Origin: Proteiniphilum sp. UBA5283
Lineage (GTDB): Bacteria > Bacteroidota > Bacteroidia > Bacteroidales > Dysgonomonadaceae
Length of the DNA stretch: 18,982 nucleotides
NCBI GenBank assembly: GCA_002408485.1
Contig: DHSP01000077.1
Location: 51,978 to 70,959 of the forward strand
Direction: 5' to 3'
Notes under the pieces: model-generated
What the model saw: the letters and a program-made list of their open reading frames with translations, nothing else
Told to the model about the DNA's origin: nothing
Databases searched by the model: none
Translations under genes and position numbers: made by a program
In this document: positions 8,823 to 17,646 of the stretch, in pieces
How positions within the stretch are numbered: the stretch's first letter is position 1
How the letters are laid out: each line of letters opens with the position of its first letter

Positions 8823-9809
8823 ATGATGCTAAAAAGTCAGTGCTTTTTTTCGCTTCTTCTGCTCTTTCATTTTCTATGCGCATCTTGTTCAGGTCACGAC
8901 ACACCGATAGTAGAACCTGAGGAAAAGGAGACCCTTTTCCAACTCCCTGAAAAGGCATACGTCCTGGCAGAACAGGCCAAACAGGCCATTATCATCAGAA
9001 ATGCGGAAACTCATAAGATTATATGGAACTGGGATCCTTATTCTGCTTCTATTCCAGCAATTCATCAGCCCTGGTTCATTAATCCAAGTGAAGTAAAACC
9101 GGTTTTCAATAAAAGGTATATCCTGATGACTGCTTCCGGAGGAGCAGTAGCCTTGATCCGCTTATCTGACAAGAAGCTGATGTTCTACGCGAATTGCGGT
9201 CAAAATCCCCACTCTGCTGAGATATTGCCAGATGGAAATATCGTTACGGCAGAATCAAAATATGGCGAGATCAACACCTTTGTGGTGGATACGGTGAAAG
9301 TGTTGGGAACAAAAAATCATACGGTAAAGCTGGGTAATGCCCATAATGTGGTCTGGGATAGAAGAAGGATGTCTCTGTATGCTTCAGCAACAATTCAATC
9401 AGGTGTGACAGCATTATTCCGTTTTGAATACAACGGAAGTACAACGAACCCCCAACTAATTAATCAGCAACGAATTTATACGTTTGAAAATGAATCCGGT
9501 GGTCATGATTTGTTCCCGGTATTCGGAGAAGAAAACAAGCTGTGGTTTACCGCTGCATCCGCTGTATATCAATTCGACATCTCTAAAGACCCCGTTACTT
9601 GTAACAAAATTTATGATATCCCCAATATTAAAAGTATCTCTAACGGCCCTGACGGCATTATCATGCTTCGTCCAACGGAGCAGTGGTGGGCAGAAGGGTT
9701 AATCAATGAAAATGGCGAAGAGATATTCAGGATGAATGGCGCAAAAATTTATAAAGGACGTTGGATGTTGGACAATACATTTAGCTATCCTATTCAACAC
9801 AGACCATAA
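8823..9809 (+). CDS. Beta-propeller lipoprotein, possibly DUF6528-like
   Basis: Function not recognised. Lipobox LCASC gives lipidated Cys22, and the acidic tail (SGHDTPIVEPEEKE) suggests surface exposure. The remaining roughly 290 residues read as repeated four-stranded blades, about six of 40-55 residues, with blade-like segments such as SAEILPDGNIVTAES and ENKLWFTAASAVYQFD. Histidines recur at the start of successive blades: IH81QPW, PH130SAE, AH174NVVW and GH228DLFP. That spacing would point them at the central channel, reminiscent of metal-binding propeller lyases and arylsulfotransferases, although no full catalytic motif of either is visible. Assignment to DUF6528 is from memory and tentative. 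It starts 20 nt after the GH-A gene and ends 4 nt before the GH71/99-like gene, so it probably works on the same substrate. ATG codons at 8823 and 8826 are both possible starts. Confidence 0.6.
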   Translation: MMLKSQCFFSLLLLFHFLCASCSGHDTPIVEPEEKETLFQLPEKAYVLAEQAKQAIIIRNAETHKIIWNWDPYSASIPAIHQPWFINPSEVKPVFNKRYILMTASGGAVALIRLSDKKLMFYANCGQNPHSAEILPDGNIVTAESKYGEINTFVVDTVKVLGTKNHTVKLGNAHNVVWDRRRMSLYASATIQSGVTALFRFEYNGSTTNPQLINQQRIYTFENESGGHDLFPVFGEENKLWFTAASAVYQFDISKDPVTCNKIYDIPNIKSISNGPDGIIMLRPTEQWWAEGLINENGEEIFRMNGAKIYKGRWMLDNTFSYPIQHRP

Positions 9810-9813
9810 CACC

Positions 9814-11631
9814 ATGACAATCAATACAAAAGAAATGAATCAAGAATACCAGTTTATTTCACTAAAGCAAAGTTTACTCCTGCTGACAATGTTGTGCACA
9901 TTGACAGTGTGGGCGCAGAACGGGAAAAAGGTATATGCCGACTACCATGGAGTAAGATATACACGGCAGCATGACGGACAATTGGGAAGATGGGCTCTCT
10001 ATGCCAACACCTCGAATTCCTCAACAGACAAAAAAACGTTATGCTACAATGCCGACCTTATTCTCACCAGCGGGCAGCATGAAATTGCCTCCGTGAACTA
10101 CCCTCTGGCAGGTATGCAGTCCAATCTGGATCACGACTATATCGAATACCAGATCCTATCTGCCAAAGCAGCCAAGATCGACGGATTCTTTATAGAATGG
10201 GGATTCATGCATCACGAAAACGATCTGCTACTAAAGGCAATGCAGAAGGTTGCCGTCAAGTATGATTTTGAGATTGGAGTAAACTGGTGCGACGGATGGT
10301 TATATTATGACTGGATTACAAAAATGTATCCTGAAATCAATAGCAGAGAGAAGAAAACCAAACACTATGTCAGATGCTATCAATATCTAATCGATAATGT
10401 GTTTGCCGCACCAACAGGACCTATTGTGAAGGGACACCCTGTTTTTTACCTGTTCGGGCCCGGTGCAACCCCCGAGGAGTTTGAAGAAGTCTCCTCTCAT
10501 ATTGTCATCCCAAGCAACATCAAAAAGCCAGTGATCTTGCGACGTTGGGCCGAGTGGGGCACCTTAGCGAAGAACAAGTATCAGCCCATCACCCAAAGTA
10601 ACGAAATCGATCAGTGGATTCAACTGGGGGCTGTTCCTACAGCCTGGCTGCCCGCAAGAGTAAGGCCAATGGACAAGGAGTATCCTTTTTGGGATTATTA
10701 TGCCACTCAGGATGATGTCATTGAATTTATGAAGCCTTTTAGGGACTCTCTATGGGTCAATTCCAAAAAGAACTATCCCTTAAAATCAGGTTTTGTGATG
10801 CCGGGCATGGACAACCGAGGTTGTGCCGGATGGGGAAGGGGACACTTCTTCTACATACCACGCAATGGGGGAAGGACTTATGAAGAGATGTGGAAATTCA
10901 ATCTTAACAACCGGAATGTGCTGGACATGATATTTATAGCCTCATGGAGTGACTACACGGAGGGGCACGAGATTGAACCGACAAAGGAGAACGGAAATAG
11001 AGAACTATTGACCACATTGAAATATGCGAGTCGCTTCAAAGAGGAGGAGGCAGATTCCACCGGATTGAGTTTACCTTTGAAATTATTTCAACTTAGGAAA
11101 TTATCCAAATTCCTGTTCAATACGCGTCCGGAAACTGGTTTTTGCCCTACCATACTGGATGACGCCGCGGCCTTAATTAGCAACCACAAGTACAACAAAG
11201 CCAAGGTGGTACTCAATGAGGCTGAAGCTGAATTGAACAGAATCAAAAAAGAGATCGAAACATGCCAAATCACCATAGAGGGAAATGGAGATGTCATCCA
11301 AAAATCACATGATAATCATACGATCTCCATCTTCTTTGATAATGAAACAATTGATTTGCTCAACGGACATCATTATACGGGATACCTTTCGTTTGAGTAT
11401 CGGGACGAGGGAAATGACTTTATGACAATTTACTCCGAAACTAATCGAAGTCCCAAAGATCTCTTTTCTGTTGTTGCCAGAATAAAGAAAGACAATAGGA
11501 AAAGTTGGCAAAAAGCAAAGATATCATTGCATAAAGAGAATATCTCCTATGTCGATAATAAACCTGCTTTTACCATTAAGGGAAATGCGGATGTGAAAAA
11601 CATATCTGTGACATATGATCTTTTTAAATAA
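9814..11631 (+). CDS. GH71/GH99-like glycoside hydrolase
   Basis: Secreted, probably periplasmic hydrolase of the GH71/GH99-like barrel superfamily (known members: endo-alpha-1,3-glucanase, endo-alpha-mannosidase/mannanase). The 605-residue form starts at 9814, 4 nt after the preceding stop; a longer frame from 9736 would overlap that gene by 74 nt and push the signal peptide inward, so I reject it. ATG at 9835 is an alternative. Signal peptide SLLLLTMLCTLTVWA is cleaved before QNG (about 34/35). Barrel motifs are KIDGFFIEWGF (121-131), HPVFYLFGPG (208-217) and IASWSDYTEGHEIEP (375-389). The last aligns with the GH99 NEWHEGTQIE motif, with D380 replacing the first catalytic Glu and E383 kept; GH71 has a comparable D-x-x-E arrangement. 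A helical segment (about 415-484) and a C-terminal beta-sandwich (about 486-605) follow. Substrate unassigned. Confidence 0.75.
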   Translation: MTINTKEMNQEYQFISLKQSLLLLTMLCTLTVWAQNGKKVYADYHGVRYTRQHDGQLGRWALYANTSNSSTDKKTLCYNADLILTSGQHEIASVNYPLAGMQSNLDHDYIEYQILSAKAAKIDGFFIEWGFMHHENDLLLKAMQKVAVKYDFEIGVNWCDGWLYYDWITKMYPEINSREKKTKHYVRCYQYLIDNVFAAPTGPIVKGHPVFYLFGPGATPEEFEEVSSHIVIPSNIKKPVILRRWAEWGTLAKNKYQPITQSNEIDQWIQLGAVPTAWLPARVRPMDKEYPFWDYYATQDDVIEFMKPFRDSLWVNSKKNYPLKSGFVMPGMDNRGCAGWGRGHFFYIPRNGGRTYEEMWKFNLNNRNVLDMIFIASWSDYTEGHEIEPTKENGNRELLTTLKYASRFKEEEADSTGLSLPLKLFQLRKLSKFLFNTRPETGFCPTILDDAAALISNHKYNKAKVVLNEAEAELNRIKKEIETCQITIEGNGDVIQKSHDNHTISIFFDNETIDLLNGHHYTGYLSFEYRDEGNDFMTIYSETNRSPKDLFSVVARIKKDNRKSWQKAKISLHKENISYVDNKPAFTIKGNADVKNISVTYDLFK

Positions 11632-11637
11632 AAGGCA

Positions 11638-13998
11638 ATGAAATACACCCTATATCTCCCACTTGTTTTAATGCTTCATCTGCTCTTTTCATGTACTTCT
11701 TATGATTATATCACCCATGAAAGGGGAATCAGTTTTGAGCAAAACGAAGTTGCGTATACAATTGAACTATTCTCTCCAAATATAGTCCGGGTCTTATCTC
11801 TTCCAAAAGGTGACAGCATCGTGACAAAAAGACTCATCACCGACTGGAGAAATGCATCTCCTGTTACCTTTAAAATCAAATCCACAAAGGAGAAGATTTC
11901 AATAACAACTACCGGTCTAACGGTGGAGTTTGATAAAGTAAATGAATCATTCGCTTTTTATGAGAGAGGCACCCATCGTCTCCTGCTACAAGAGGCGAAG
12001 CCGGCACGTTCTTTTCAACGTATGAAGGTAGCTGATGAAACATGTCTCCGTGTCCGGCAAAGCTTCGACTCAAACGACGAAGAAGCACTATATGGGCTGG
12101 GACAATATCAAAACGGAGTTATGAACCTGAAAGGGGATACCATCCTGCTGTTACATTCAAATATGGATATCGCCAATCCTTTCCTTGTCTCCACAAAGGG
12201 ATACGGGATTCTATGGGATAACTATTCCTCCACAACCTTCATAGACCATATTGACGGATACCACTTTGACTCAGAGGTGGCTGACGCTTCAGACTATTAT
12301 TTTGTGCATGGAAAAGACATTGAAGAAGTAATTGGAGGATACAGGGAGTTGACTGGAGCTGTGCCCATGTTTCCGAAATGGGCTTTCGGCTTTTGGCAGT
12401 CAAAAGAACGTTATAAATCCTTTTCAGAGTTGGAGTCAGTTGTCAGGGAATACCGTAAAAGAAATATCCCATTGGATAATATTGTACAGGATTGGGAATA
12501 CTGGGGAGACAAAGAGCACTGGAACGCGCTCACATTCAATACCGACAGTTTCCCAAATGCCCGGAAAGTGATTGAACGCCTTAATCATGAGCAACAAGTA
12601 CATGTAATGATCTCCGTATGGCCGGGATTTGGCCCCGCCAGCGATATTTACCAAGAACTGAATGCAATCGGCGCTCTTTTTGAGGAACCCACCTGGGCAG
12701 GATATAAAATATTTGATGTGTATAATCCCGAAGCAAGGGAGATTTTCTGGAAATACCTGAAAAATGGGTTGTTTGACCAGGGAGTCAACGCCTGGTGGCT
12801 GGATGCGACTGAGCCCTCCTTCAGGGATGGATTCACGCAGCGCAAACAGGAAGCAAGAAGTAAGTCCGCAGGAAACACTTACATGGGTAGCTTCCATCGG
12901 TACCTGAACGTCTACTCGCTGGAGATGAGCCGATTTCTATATCATAAATTACGGGAAGCCAGCGATAAAAGAATCTTTATCCTAACAAGATCCGCCTTCG
13001 CCTCACAGCAAAAGTATGCTACTGCTGTCTGGTCGGGCGACGTATCATCCTCTTGGGAGAACTTACATAAACAGATACCCGCCGGCCTCAACTTCTCCAT
13101 GTCCGGCATTCCCTACTGGACATCCGACATCGGGGGATTTTTTGTCACCGAGAGAGATGGAATGTTTCCCGAAGGGCTGAAGGACGATGCTTTCAAGGAA
13201 TTATATACACGCTGGTTTCAATTTGGAGCCTTCTCTCCTCTTTTCAGGGCACACGGCACCAATGTTCCTAGAGAAATCTGGCAGTTTGGAGAACCCGGAG
13301 ACATATATTATGATACACAACTAAAATACATAGAGTTACGTTATCGACTACTTCCCTATCTGTATTCTTTATCCTGGAGGATCACAAACAGGAATTACAC
13401 CCTGATGAGAGGCCTGGCTATGGACTTTCCACAGGACACCCTCGTACATGATATTGATAACAGTTACATGTTTGGCCCCGCTTTTTTGGTGCGTCCTGTA
13501 TTGCAACCAATGAAGATGAATCTGCAGCAAACAGGCACATACCTGCCAATACACGAGGGAAAGTATTGGTATGACTTCTGGACCGGAGAAGCGACTGCTT
13601 GCGGAAAGACCCACCTGATGAGCACACCACTACCTGTTATGCCACTGTATATAAAAGGAGGTTCTATTCTCCCACTGGGAAAAGTAAAGCAGTATGCTAT
13701 GGAGAACCATGACGATGAACTGGAGTTAAGAGTATACCGGGGTATGGATGCGGATTTTCTATTATATGATGACCAAGGCGAAGACAATGGTTTTGAGCAT
13801 GGGGCCTATGCCACCATCCCCCTTCGTTGGAATGAAGCGTCGCAAGAACTAGTTTTGGATAAAAGGGAAGGCTTGTTTGAGAAGATGCCCGAAACCATTT
13901 CGTTCACAATTAAGTTATACCAACCCGACAATCCTTCACCGGATGTAAAGAAAATACTTTACACCGGCAAAAAAATAATTATTGATTTCAGTAAATAA
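11638..13998 (+). CDS. GH31 alpha-glycosidase (alpha-xylosidase-like), lipoprotein
   Basis: Retaining exo-alpha-glycosidase of GH31. Lipobox LLFSC gives lipidated Cys19, followed by TSYDYITHE, which is less acidic than in the upstream lipoproteins, so it may face the periplasm. The N-terminal beta-sandwich (about 30-235) includes ALYGLGQYQNG (150-160). The barrel begins at FPKWAFGFWQSKERY (245-259). WWLDATEP (386-392) supplies nucleophile D389, WSGD (465-468) supplies acid/base D468, and PYWTSDIGGF (492-501) and FRAHGTNVPRE are further family marks. The C-terminal beta domains (PLYIKGGSILPLG; LLYDDQGEDNGFEHGAYATIPLRW) match the proximal/DUF5110-like regions. WWLDATEP is common in alpha-xylosidase-type members, but GH31 also contains alpha-glucosidases and alpha-galactosidases, so specificity is open. 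Starts 6 nt after the preceding stop; full length at 786 residues. Confidence 0.93.
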   Translation: MKYTLYLPLVLMLHLLFSCTSYDYITHERGISFEQNEVAYTIELFSPNIVRVLSLPKGDSIVTKRLITDWRNASPVTFKIKSTKEKISITTTGLTVEFDKVNESFAFYERGTHRLLLQEAKPARSFQRMKVADETCLRVRQSFDSNDEEALYGLGQYQNGVMNLKGDTILLLHSNMDIANPFLVSTKGYGILWDNYSSTTFIDHIDGYHFDSEVADASDYYFVHGKDIEEVIGGYRELTGAVPMFPKWAFGFWQSKERYKSFSELESVVREYRKRNIPLDNIVQDWEYWGDKEHWNALTFNTDSFPNARKVIERLNHEQQVHVMISVWPGFGPASDIYQELNAIGALFEEPTWAGYKIFDVYNPEAREIFWKYLKNGLFDQGVNAWWLDATEPSFRDGFTQRKQEARSKSAGNTYMGSFHRYLNVYSLEMSRFLYHKLREASDKRIFILTRSAFASQQKYATAVWSGDVSSSWENLHKQIPAGLNFSMSGIPYWTSDIGGFFVTERDGMFPEGLKDDAFKELYTRWFQFGAFSPLFRAHGTNVPREIWQFGEPGDIYYDTQLKYIELRYRLLPYLYSLSWRITNRNYTLMRGLAMDFPQDTLVHDIDNSYMFGPAFLVRPVLQPMKMNLQQTGTYLPIHEGKYWYDFWTGEATACGKTHLMSTPLPVMPLYIKGGSILPLGKVKQYAMENHDDELELRVYRGMDADFLLYDDQGEDNGFEHGAYATIPLRWNEASQELVLDKREGLFEKMPETISFTIKLYQPDNPSPDVKKILYTGKKIIIDFSK

Positions 13999-14006
13999 AA
14001 ACGTAT

Positions 14007-14804
14007 ATGAAATATCTCTTTACATTATTGCTCTTATCATTCATCGTGCAGCATGCTTCATCACAAACATCAACAGGAGCAAAAACTTTCGACCCCATTC
14101 CTTCTCTTGATTTGTTCCTATGCATAGGGCAGTCAAACATGGCCGGAAGAGGAACACTGCATGTGGGCCTGATGGACACCCTGAAACAGGTATATCTCCT
14201 TAACGACATTTGCCAATTCGAGCAAGCTGTCAACCCCCTCAACAAATATTCTACCATCAGAAAGGAAATTGCAATGCAGCAACTAAGCCCCTGCTATTCT
14301 TTTGCCAAAGAGATGGTGAAAGAAACCGGGAAACCTGTGGGGCTGATTGTCAATGCCAGGGGCGGAAGTTCTATTAAGGAATGGATGAAAGGAGCCAAGG
14401 AGAATTACTATGGTGAAGCCTTAAAAAGAGTCCATGCCGCCACGAAGTACGGACAAATAAAGGCCATTCTCTGGCATCAGGGCGAAGCGGATATTTGTTG
14501 TCCCGAAGAATACAGAAAAATATTGACACAATTCGTTAAGGACCTAAGGGAGGATCTAAAAAATCCCACCCTGTTTTTTGTTGCGGGTGAGGTCTCCCGA
14601 TGGGACTGGACCCGTAACAAGGAAGGAACCAGCCATTTTAATCAAATGATCAGCTCCATCTCCTCCTTTATTCCTTACAGCGCCTGTGTATCCTCTATCG
14701 GGTTAACACCTCTAAAAGACGAATCCGACCCCCATTTCGACGCAGAAAGCCAACTGATCTTAGGGAAGAGATATGCAAATAAAATCTTAAATTCCTGCAA
14801 ATAA
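14007..14804 (+). CDS. SGNH-fold carbohydrate acetylesterase (SASA / sialate O-acetylesterase-like)
   Basis: Predicted periplasmic O-acetylesterase that would remove acetyl groups from imported oligosaccharides so that exo-glycosidases can act. The 265-residue protein has a signal peptide cleaved near HASSQ (about 20). GQSNMAGRG (41-49) holds nucleophile S43. ARGGSSIKEW (117-126) and LWHQGEAD (155-162) are the family blocks that line the oxyanion/active site. DPHFDAES (241-248) supplies the catalytic His243 with a nearby acidic residue. These motifs match the SASA (formerly DUF303) family, which includes CE6 acetyl xylan esterases. Despite the family name a sialic acid substrate is unlikely here: no sialidase or sialic acid catabolic gene is present. 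Starts 8 nt after the GH31 stop. Four Cys (C39, C69, C96, plus the C164-C165 pair and others) are present without an obvious pattern. Confidence 0.9.
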   Translation: MKYLFTLLLLSFIVQHASSQTSTGAKTFDPIPSLDLFLCIGQSNMAGRGTLHVGLMDTLKQVYLLNDICQFEQAVNPLNKYSTIRKEIAMQQLSPCYSFAKEMVKETGKPVGLIVNARGGSSIKEWMKGAKENYYGEALKRVHAATKYGQIKAILWHQGEADICCPEEYRKILTQFVKDLREDLKNPTLFFVAGEVSRWDWTRNKEGTSHFNQMISSISSFIPYSACVSSIGLTPLKDESDPHFDAESQLILGKRYANKILNSCK

Positions 14805-14896
14805 ACAACCGACAGACAAATCCGTATAAAGCAATGACAACAGTACAATAGTTCATCTTTCAGATAATTTTAATTATTCCCATAAACAAATTTCAT

Positions 14897-17554
14897 ATGT
14901 ATAGTCGTTCATCTATTCGCAGAATCTTATATACAACAATTTTTTTCCTCTATGCCGTGACTGGCATAGCCGGACATAGAATCAGCATCAACAACCACTG
15001 GCAATTCACTACAAACCGCATTCATCACCAGGTTGTCCAGCTGCCCCACTCATGGAACGATCAGGATGTAATGGATGATTTACCGGGGTATTACCGCGGT
15101 ATTGGTATATACACAAGAGAACTTATTATCGACGAAAGATACCAGGGGAAACAACTCTACCTGCACTTCGAGGGAGTCAACCAGATTGCCGATGTGTATG
15201 TTAACGGTACACATGCCTTGCAGCATAAGGGAGGATACACCGCGTTTACCGTTCCGCTTAACGGGTTAATCACATTTGGAGAAAATCACCCCAATGAAAT
15301 AACGGTAGAGGTAGATAATCGGTGGAACAAGGATATTCCTCCTCTTTCGGCCGACTTCACCTTCTACGGAGGAATATATAGAGATGTCTATCTGATTATA
15401 AAGGAGCCTGCCCATTTTTCACCACTCGACTTCTCAAGCGAAGGAGTCTATGTATCCACTTCCAATGTCTCGGAGAATAATGCCGATATGCAGGTCAAGG
15501 CAATCATCAAAAACACGTCTACCGAAAAAAAACAGCTCTCACTCCAAACCATTCTGTATGATAGTCAGGGGATACTTGTGACGAAGAAGAAGACTCCTTT
15601 CACGGTCGAGAGTAATAGTAACAAGATCATTGAACATGACCTGCGATCAATTCCGTCCCCTCAGCTCTGGTCCCCCGAATGCCCCTACCTCTATCATGCC
15701 GTAAATCAATTGGTGGATGCAACGGGAAAAGTGTTGGACACCTATGTTTGCTCTGTCGGATTCCGATGGTTCCACTTTGATCCCCAGACAGGTTTTTACC
15801 TGAACGGTAAACACTATAAGCTGATAGGTGCAAGCCGCCACCAGGACTTCTGGTTTAGAGGCAATGCATTAAATGATGATTACGCGGTAAGAGACATAGA
15901 GATGTTGAAAAAAATGGGAGGAAACTTCCTGCGTATCGCCCACTACCCCCAGGATAAATCGGTGATACAGGCGTGTGACCGACTGGGTATTCTATGCGCC
16001 ATTGAGATCCCGCTAGTGAACGAGATCACCGAATCACAAGAATTTGAAGACAATAGCACACAAATGCTGATGGAGATGCTCCGTCAATATTACAACCACC
16101 CCTCTCTCGTTATCTGGTGCTATATGAATGAAATATTGCTTCGGGATAAATATGATAACGACAAAGCGAAGAAAAAAGAGTATCATGAGTCGGTCTATTA
16201 TCTCGCACAAAAGCTGGAAAATATCATCCGGAAGGAAGATCCGGGGCGCTATACCATGCATGCAAGCCATGGAGCGTACAACAAGTACAAAAATGCAGGA
16301 TTGTTAGACTTACCAATGGTGGTTGGATGGAACCTCTATGAGGGATGGTACGGTGGGGTGTTTAAGGGGTTTCCCGATTTTCTGGAGCGGTTCCACACCG
16401 ACTTCCCCGAAAAAATCACGGCTGTCACCGAATATGGTGCGGACAACGACCCGCGCATCAGAAGCGATCGACCAATCCGCTTTGACAAAAGCACGGAGTA
16501 CTCTACTCTCTTTCACCAGTATTACTATAAAGCGATAAAGGAACGACCATATGTAGCGGCAGGTATGATTTGGAATCTGGCCGACTTCAACTCGGAAACA
16601 CGCATGGAAACAATGCCTCACATCAATAACAAAGGTATCCTCACTTGGGATAGAAGCATTAAAGACCAATTTCTTTTTTATCAGACTCAACTTACTGATG
16701 AGCCGAGGATCAGCATCTTGAATTCCGGTTGGGAGAAACGCACGGGCATCGCAAACGAAGAGGAATGCGTGACTATACAGCCTATCATGGTAGCAAGCAA
16801 CCTTCCATCGGTAGAACTCCTTGTGAATGGTTCGAGCCTGGGGGTAAAACAGATAACCGACGGGCTTGCAGAGTGGAGTATCCCTTTCAAAAGCGGGCAT
16901 AACACTCTTATAGCGAAAGGCGTTAAAAATGGAATATCCGTGAAAGATGAAACGATCATAGAGTTTCTTATGCAACCCTATCAGTTAAACAATCCGGAAC
17001 TGCCCTTTAAAAACATCAATGTGATGCTGGGATCTACCAGGTACTTTTTAGATCCGGAAACGAGGGAGGTATGGATGCCCGATCAACCATACAGGAAAGG
17101 AAGCTTCGGACATATAGGTGGAGTACCCTACCGGATTGAAAGCGAGGGGCGCACACCATTTGGGACCGATAAAGCCATTAGTCACACGAAGAATGACCCT
17201 GTGTATCAAACCCAGCAAGTAGGCATTGAAGAATACCGACTTGATGTCCCAACAGGCCAGTATGAACTGGTTTTACACTTTGCCGAGTTGGAAGGAGGAA
17301 AAAGTACTCACTTGGCATACAACCTCGGATCAGAGAATGAGCGGGATCGTACACTGCAAAAGAGAATTTTTGATGTGAGCCTGAACGGAAAAATAATTCT
17401 CGAAAATTTTGATATCGAAAAACGGTACGGATTAGGCAATGCAGTACAAATAAAAATTCCCTTGTTTGTTACCGATCAAGGTATATCAATTAAATTCACA
17501 AAAAAACAAAATGAGCCGGTGCTAAATGCTTTACAATTGAGAAAAACATTTTAA
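14897..17554 (+). CDS. GH2 beta-glycosidase (beta-galactosidase-like) with C-terminal malectin-like domain
   Basis: Retaining exo-beta-glycosidase, likely periplasmic. Signal peptide about 1-26 (ILYTTIFFLYAVTGIAG). The sugar-binding jelly roll (about 28-170) shows QLPHSWNDQD, GYYRGIGIYTREL, LHFEGVNQIADVYVNG, GGYTAF and FYGGIYRDVYL. An Ig-like domain follows (about 178-290), then the barrel opens with GFYLNGKHYKLIGASRHQD (299-317). WCYMNE (407-412) gives acid/base E412 and AVTEYGAD (509-516) gives nucleophile E512. Another sandwich runs to about 700, and residues about 705-885 resemble malectin, a carbohydrate-binding beta-sandwich (NVMLGSTRYFLD; YELVLHFAELEGG; FDVSLNGKIILENFDI). Most such fusions are annotated beta-galactosidase, but beta-glucuronidase or beta-mannosidase-like specificity cannot be excluded. 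A 92-nt gap precedes it; the gene appears to end the operon. Confidence 0.93.
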   Translation: MYSRSSIRRILYTTIFFLYAVTGIAGHRISINNHWQFTTNRIHHQVVQLPHSWNDQDVMDDLPGYYRGIGIYTRELIIDERYQGKQLYLHFEGVNQIADVYVNGTHALQHKGGYTAFTVPLNGLITFGENHPNEITVEVDNRWNKDIPPLSADFTFYGGIYRDVYLIIKEPAHFSPLDFSSEGVYVSTSNVSENNADMQVKAIIKNTSTEKKQLSLQTILYDSQGILVTKKKTPFTVESNSNKIIEHDLRSIPSPQLWSPECPYLYHAVNQLVDATGKVLDTYVCSVGFRWFHFDPQTGFYLNGKHYKLIGASRHQDFWFRGNALNDDYAVRDIEMLKKMGGNFLRIAHYPQDKSVIQACDRLGILCAIEIPLVNEITESQEFEDNSTQMLMEMLRQYYNHPSLVIWCYMNEILLRDKYDNDKAKKKEYHESVYYLAQKLENIIRKEDPGRYTMHASHGAYNKYKNAGLLDLPMVVGWNLYEGWYGGVFKGFPDFLERFHTDFPEKITAVTEYGADNDPRIRSDRPIRFDKSTEYSTLFHQYYYKAIKERPYVAAGMIWNLADFNSETRMETMPHINNKGILTWDRSIKDQFLFYQTQLTDEPRISILNSGWEKRTGIANEEECVTIQPIMVASNLPSVELLVNGSSLGVKQITDGLAEWSIPFKSGHNTLIAKGVKNGISVKDETIIEFLMQPYQLNNPELPFKNINVMLGSTRYFLDPETREVWMPDQPYRKGSFGHIGGVPYRIESEGRTPFGTDKAISHTKNDPVYQTQQVGIEEYRLDVPTGQYELVLHFAELEGGKSTHLAYNLGSENERDRTLQKRIFDVSLNGKIILENFDIEKRYGLGNAVQIKIPLFVTDQGISIKFTKKQNEPVLNALQLRKTF

Positions 17555-17610
17555 TAGAACATCATCGCCTCCCTCCACGTAGTCAACACAGTTGCCACTG
17601 ATTTAAATGT

Positions 17611-17646
17611 GGGTGTATCACAATGTGATTTCACCCTCTTTTTATT
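17611..17646 (+). terminator. Probable intrinsic terminator after the GH2 gene
   Basis: GGGTG (17611-17615) pairs with CACCC (17632-17636), and ATCACA (17617-17622) with TGTGAT (17624-17629), separated by a small T/TT internal bulge. In RNA the innermost pairs would open to give a loop. It is followed at once by the T-rich TCTTTTTATT (17637-17646). It lies 56 nt after the GH2 stop, consistent with the end of the enzyme operon. The symmetric ATCACA-A-TGTGAT core could alternatively be a protein-binding palindrome. Confidence 0.55.

Noticed and set aside
9736..9813. Upstream extension of the GH71/99-like gene overlapping the propeller gene
   Set aside because: It would overlap the preceding gene by 74 nt and bury the signal peptide; ATG 9814, 4 nt after the stop, fits the operon spacing.
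12436..12897. 153-codon antisense frame inside the GH31 gene
   Set aside because: It lies opposite the GH31 catalytic barrel, whose coding frame is strongly supported by motifs; the antisense translation has no recognisable domain.
14864..14877. AT-only palindrome ATAATT-TT-AATTAT before GH2 as an operator or promoter
   Set aside because: A short AT-only palindrome is expected by chance in an AT-rich spacer, and no -33 element accompanies it.
16310..16975. 221-codon antisense frame inside the GH2 gene
   Set aside because: It covers the well-conserved GH2 nucleophile region on the other strand and shows no family signature; it is a shadow of biased codon use.
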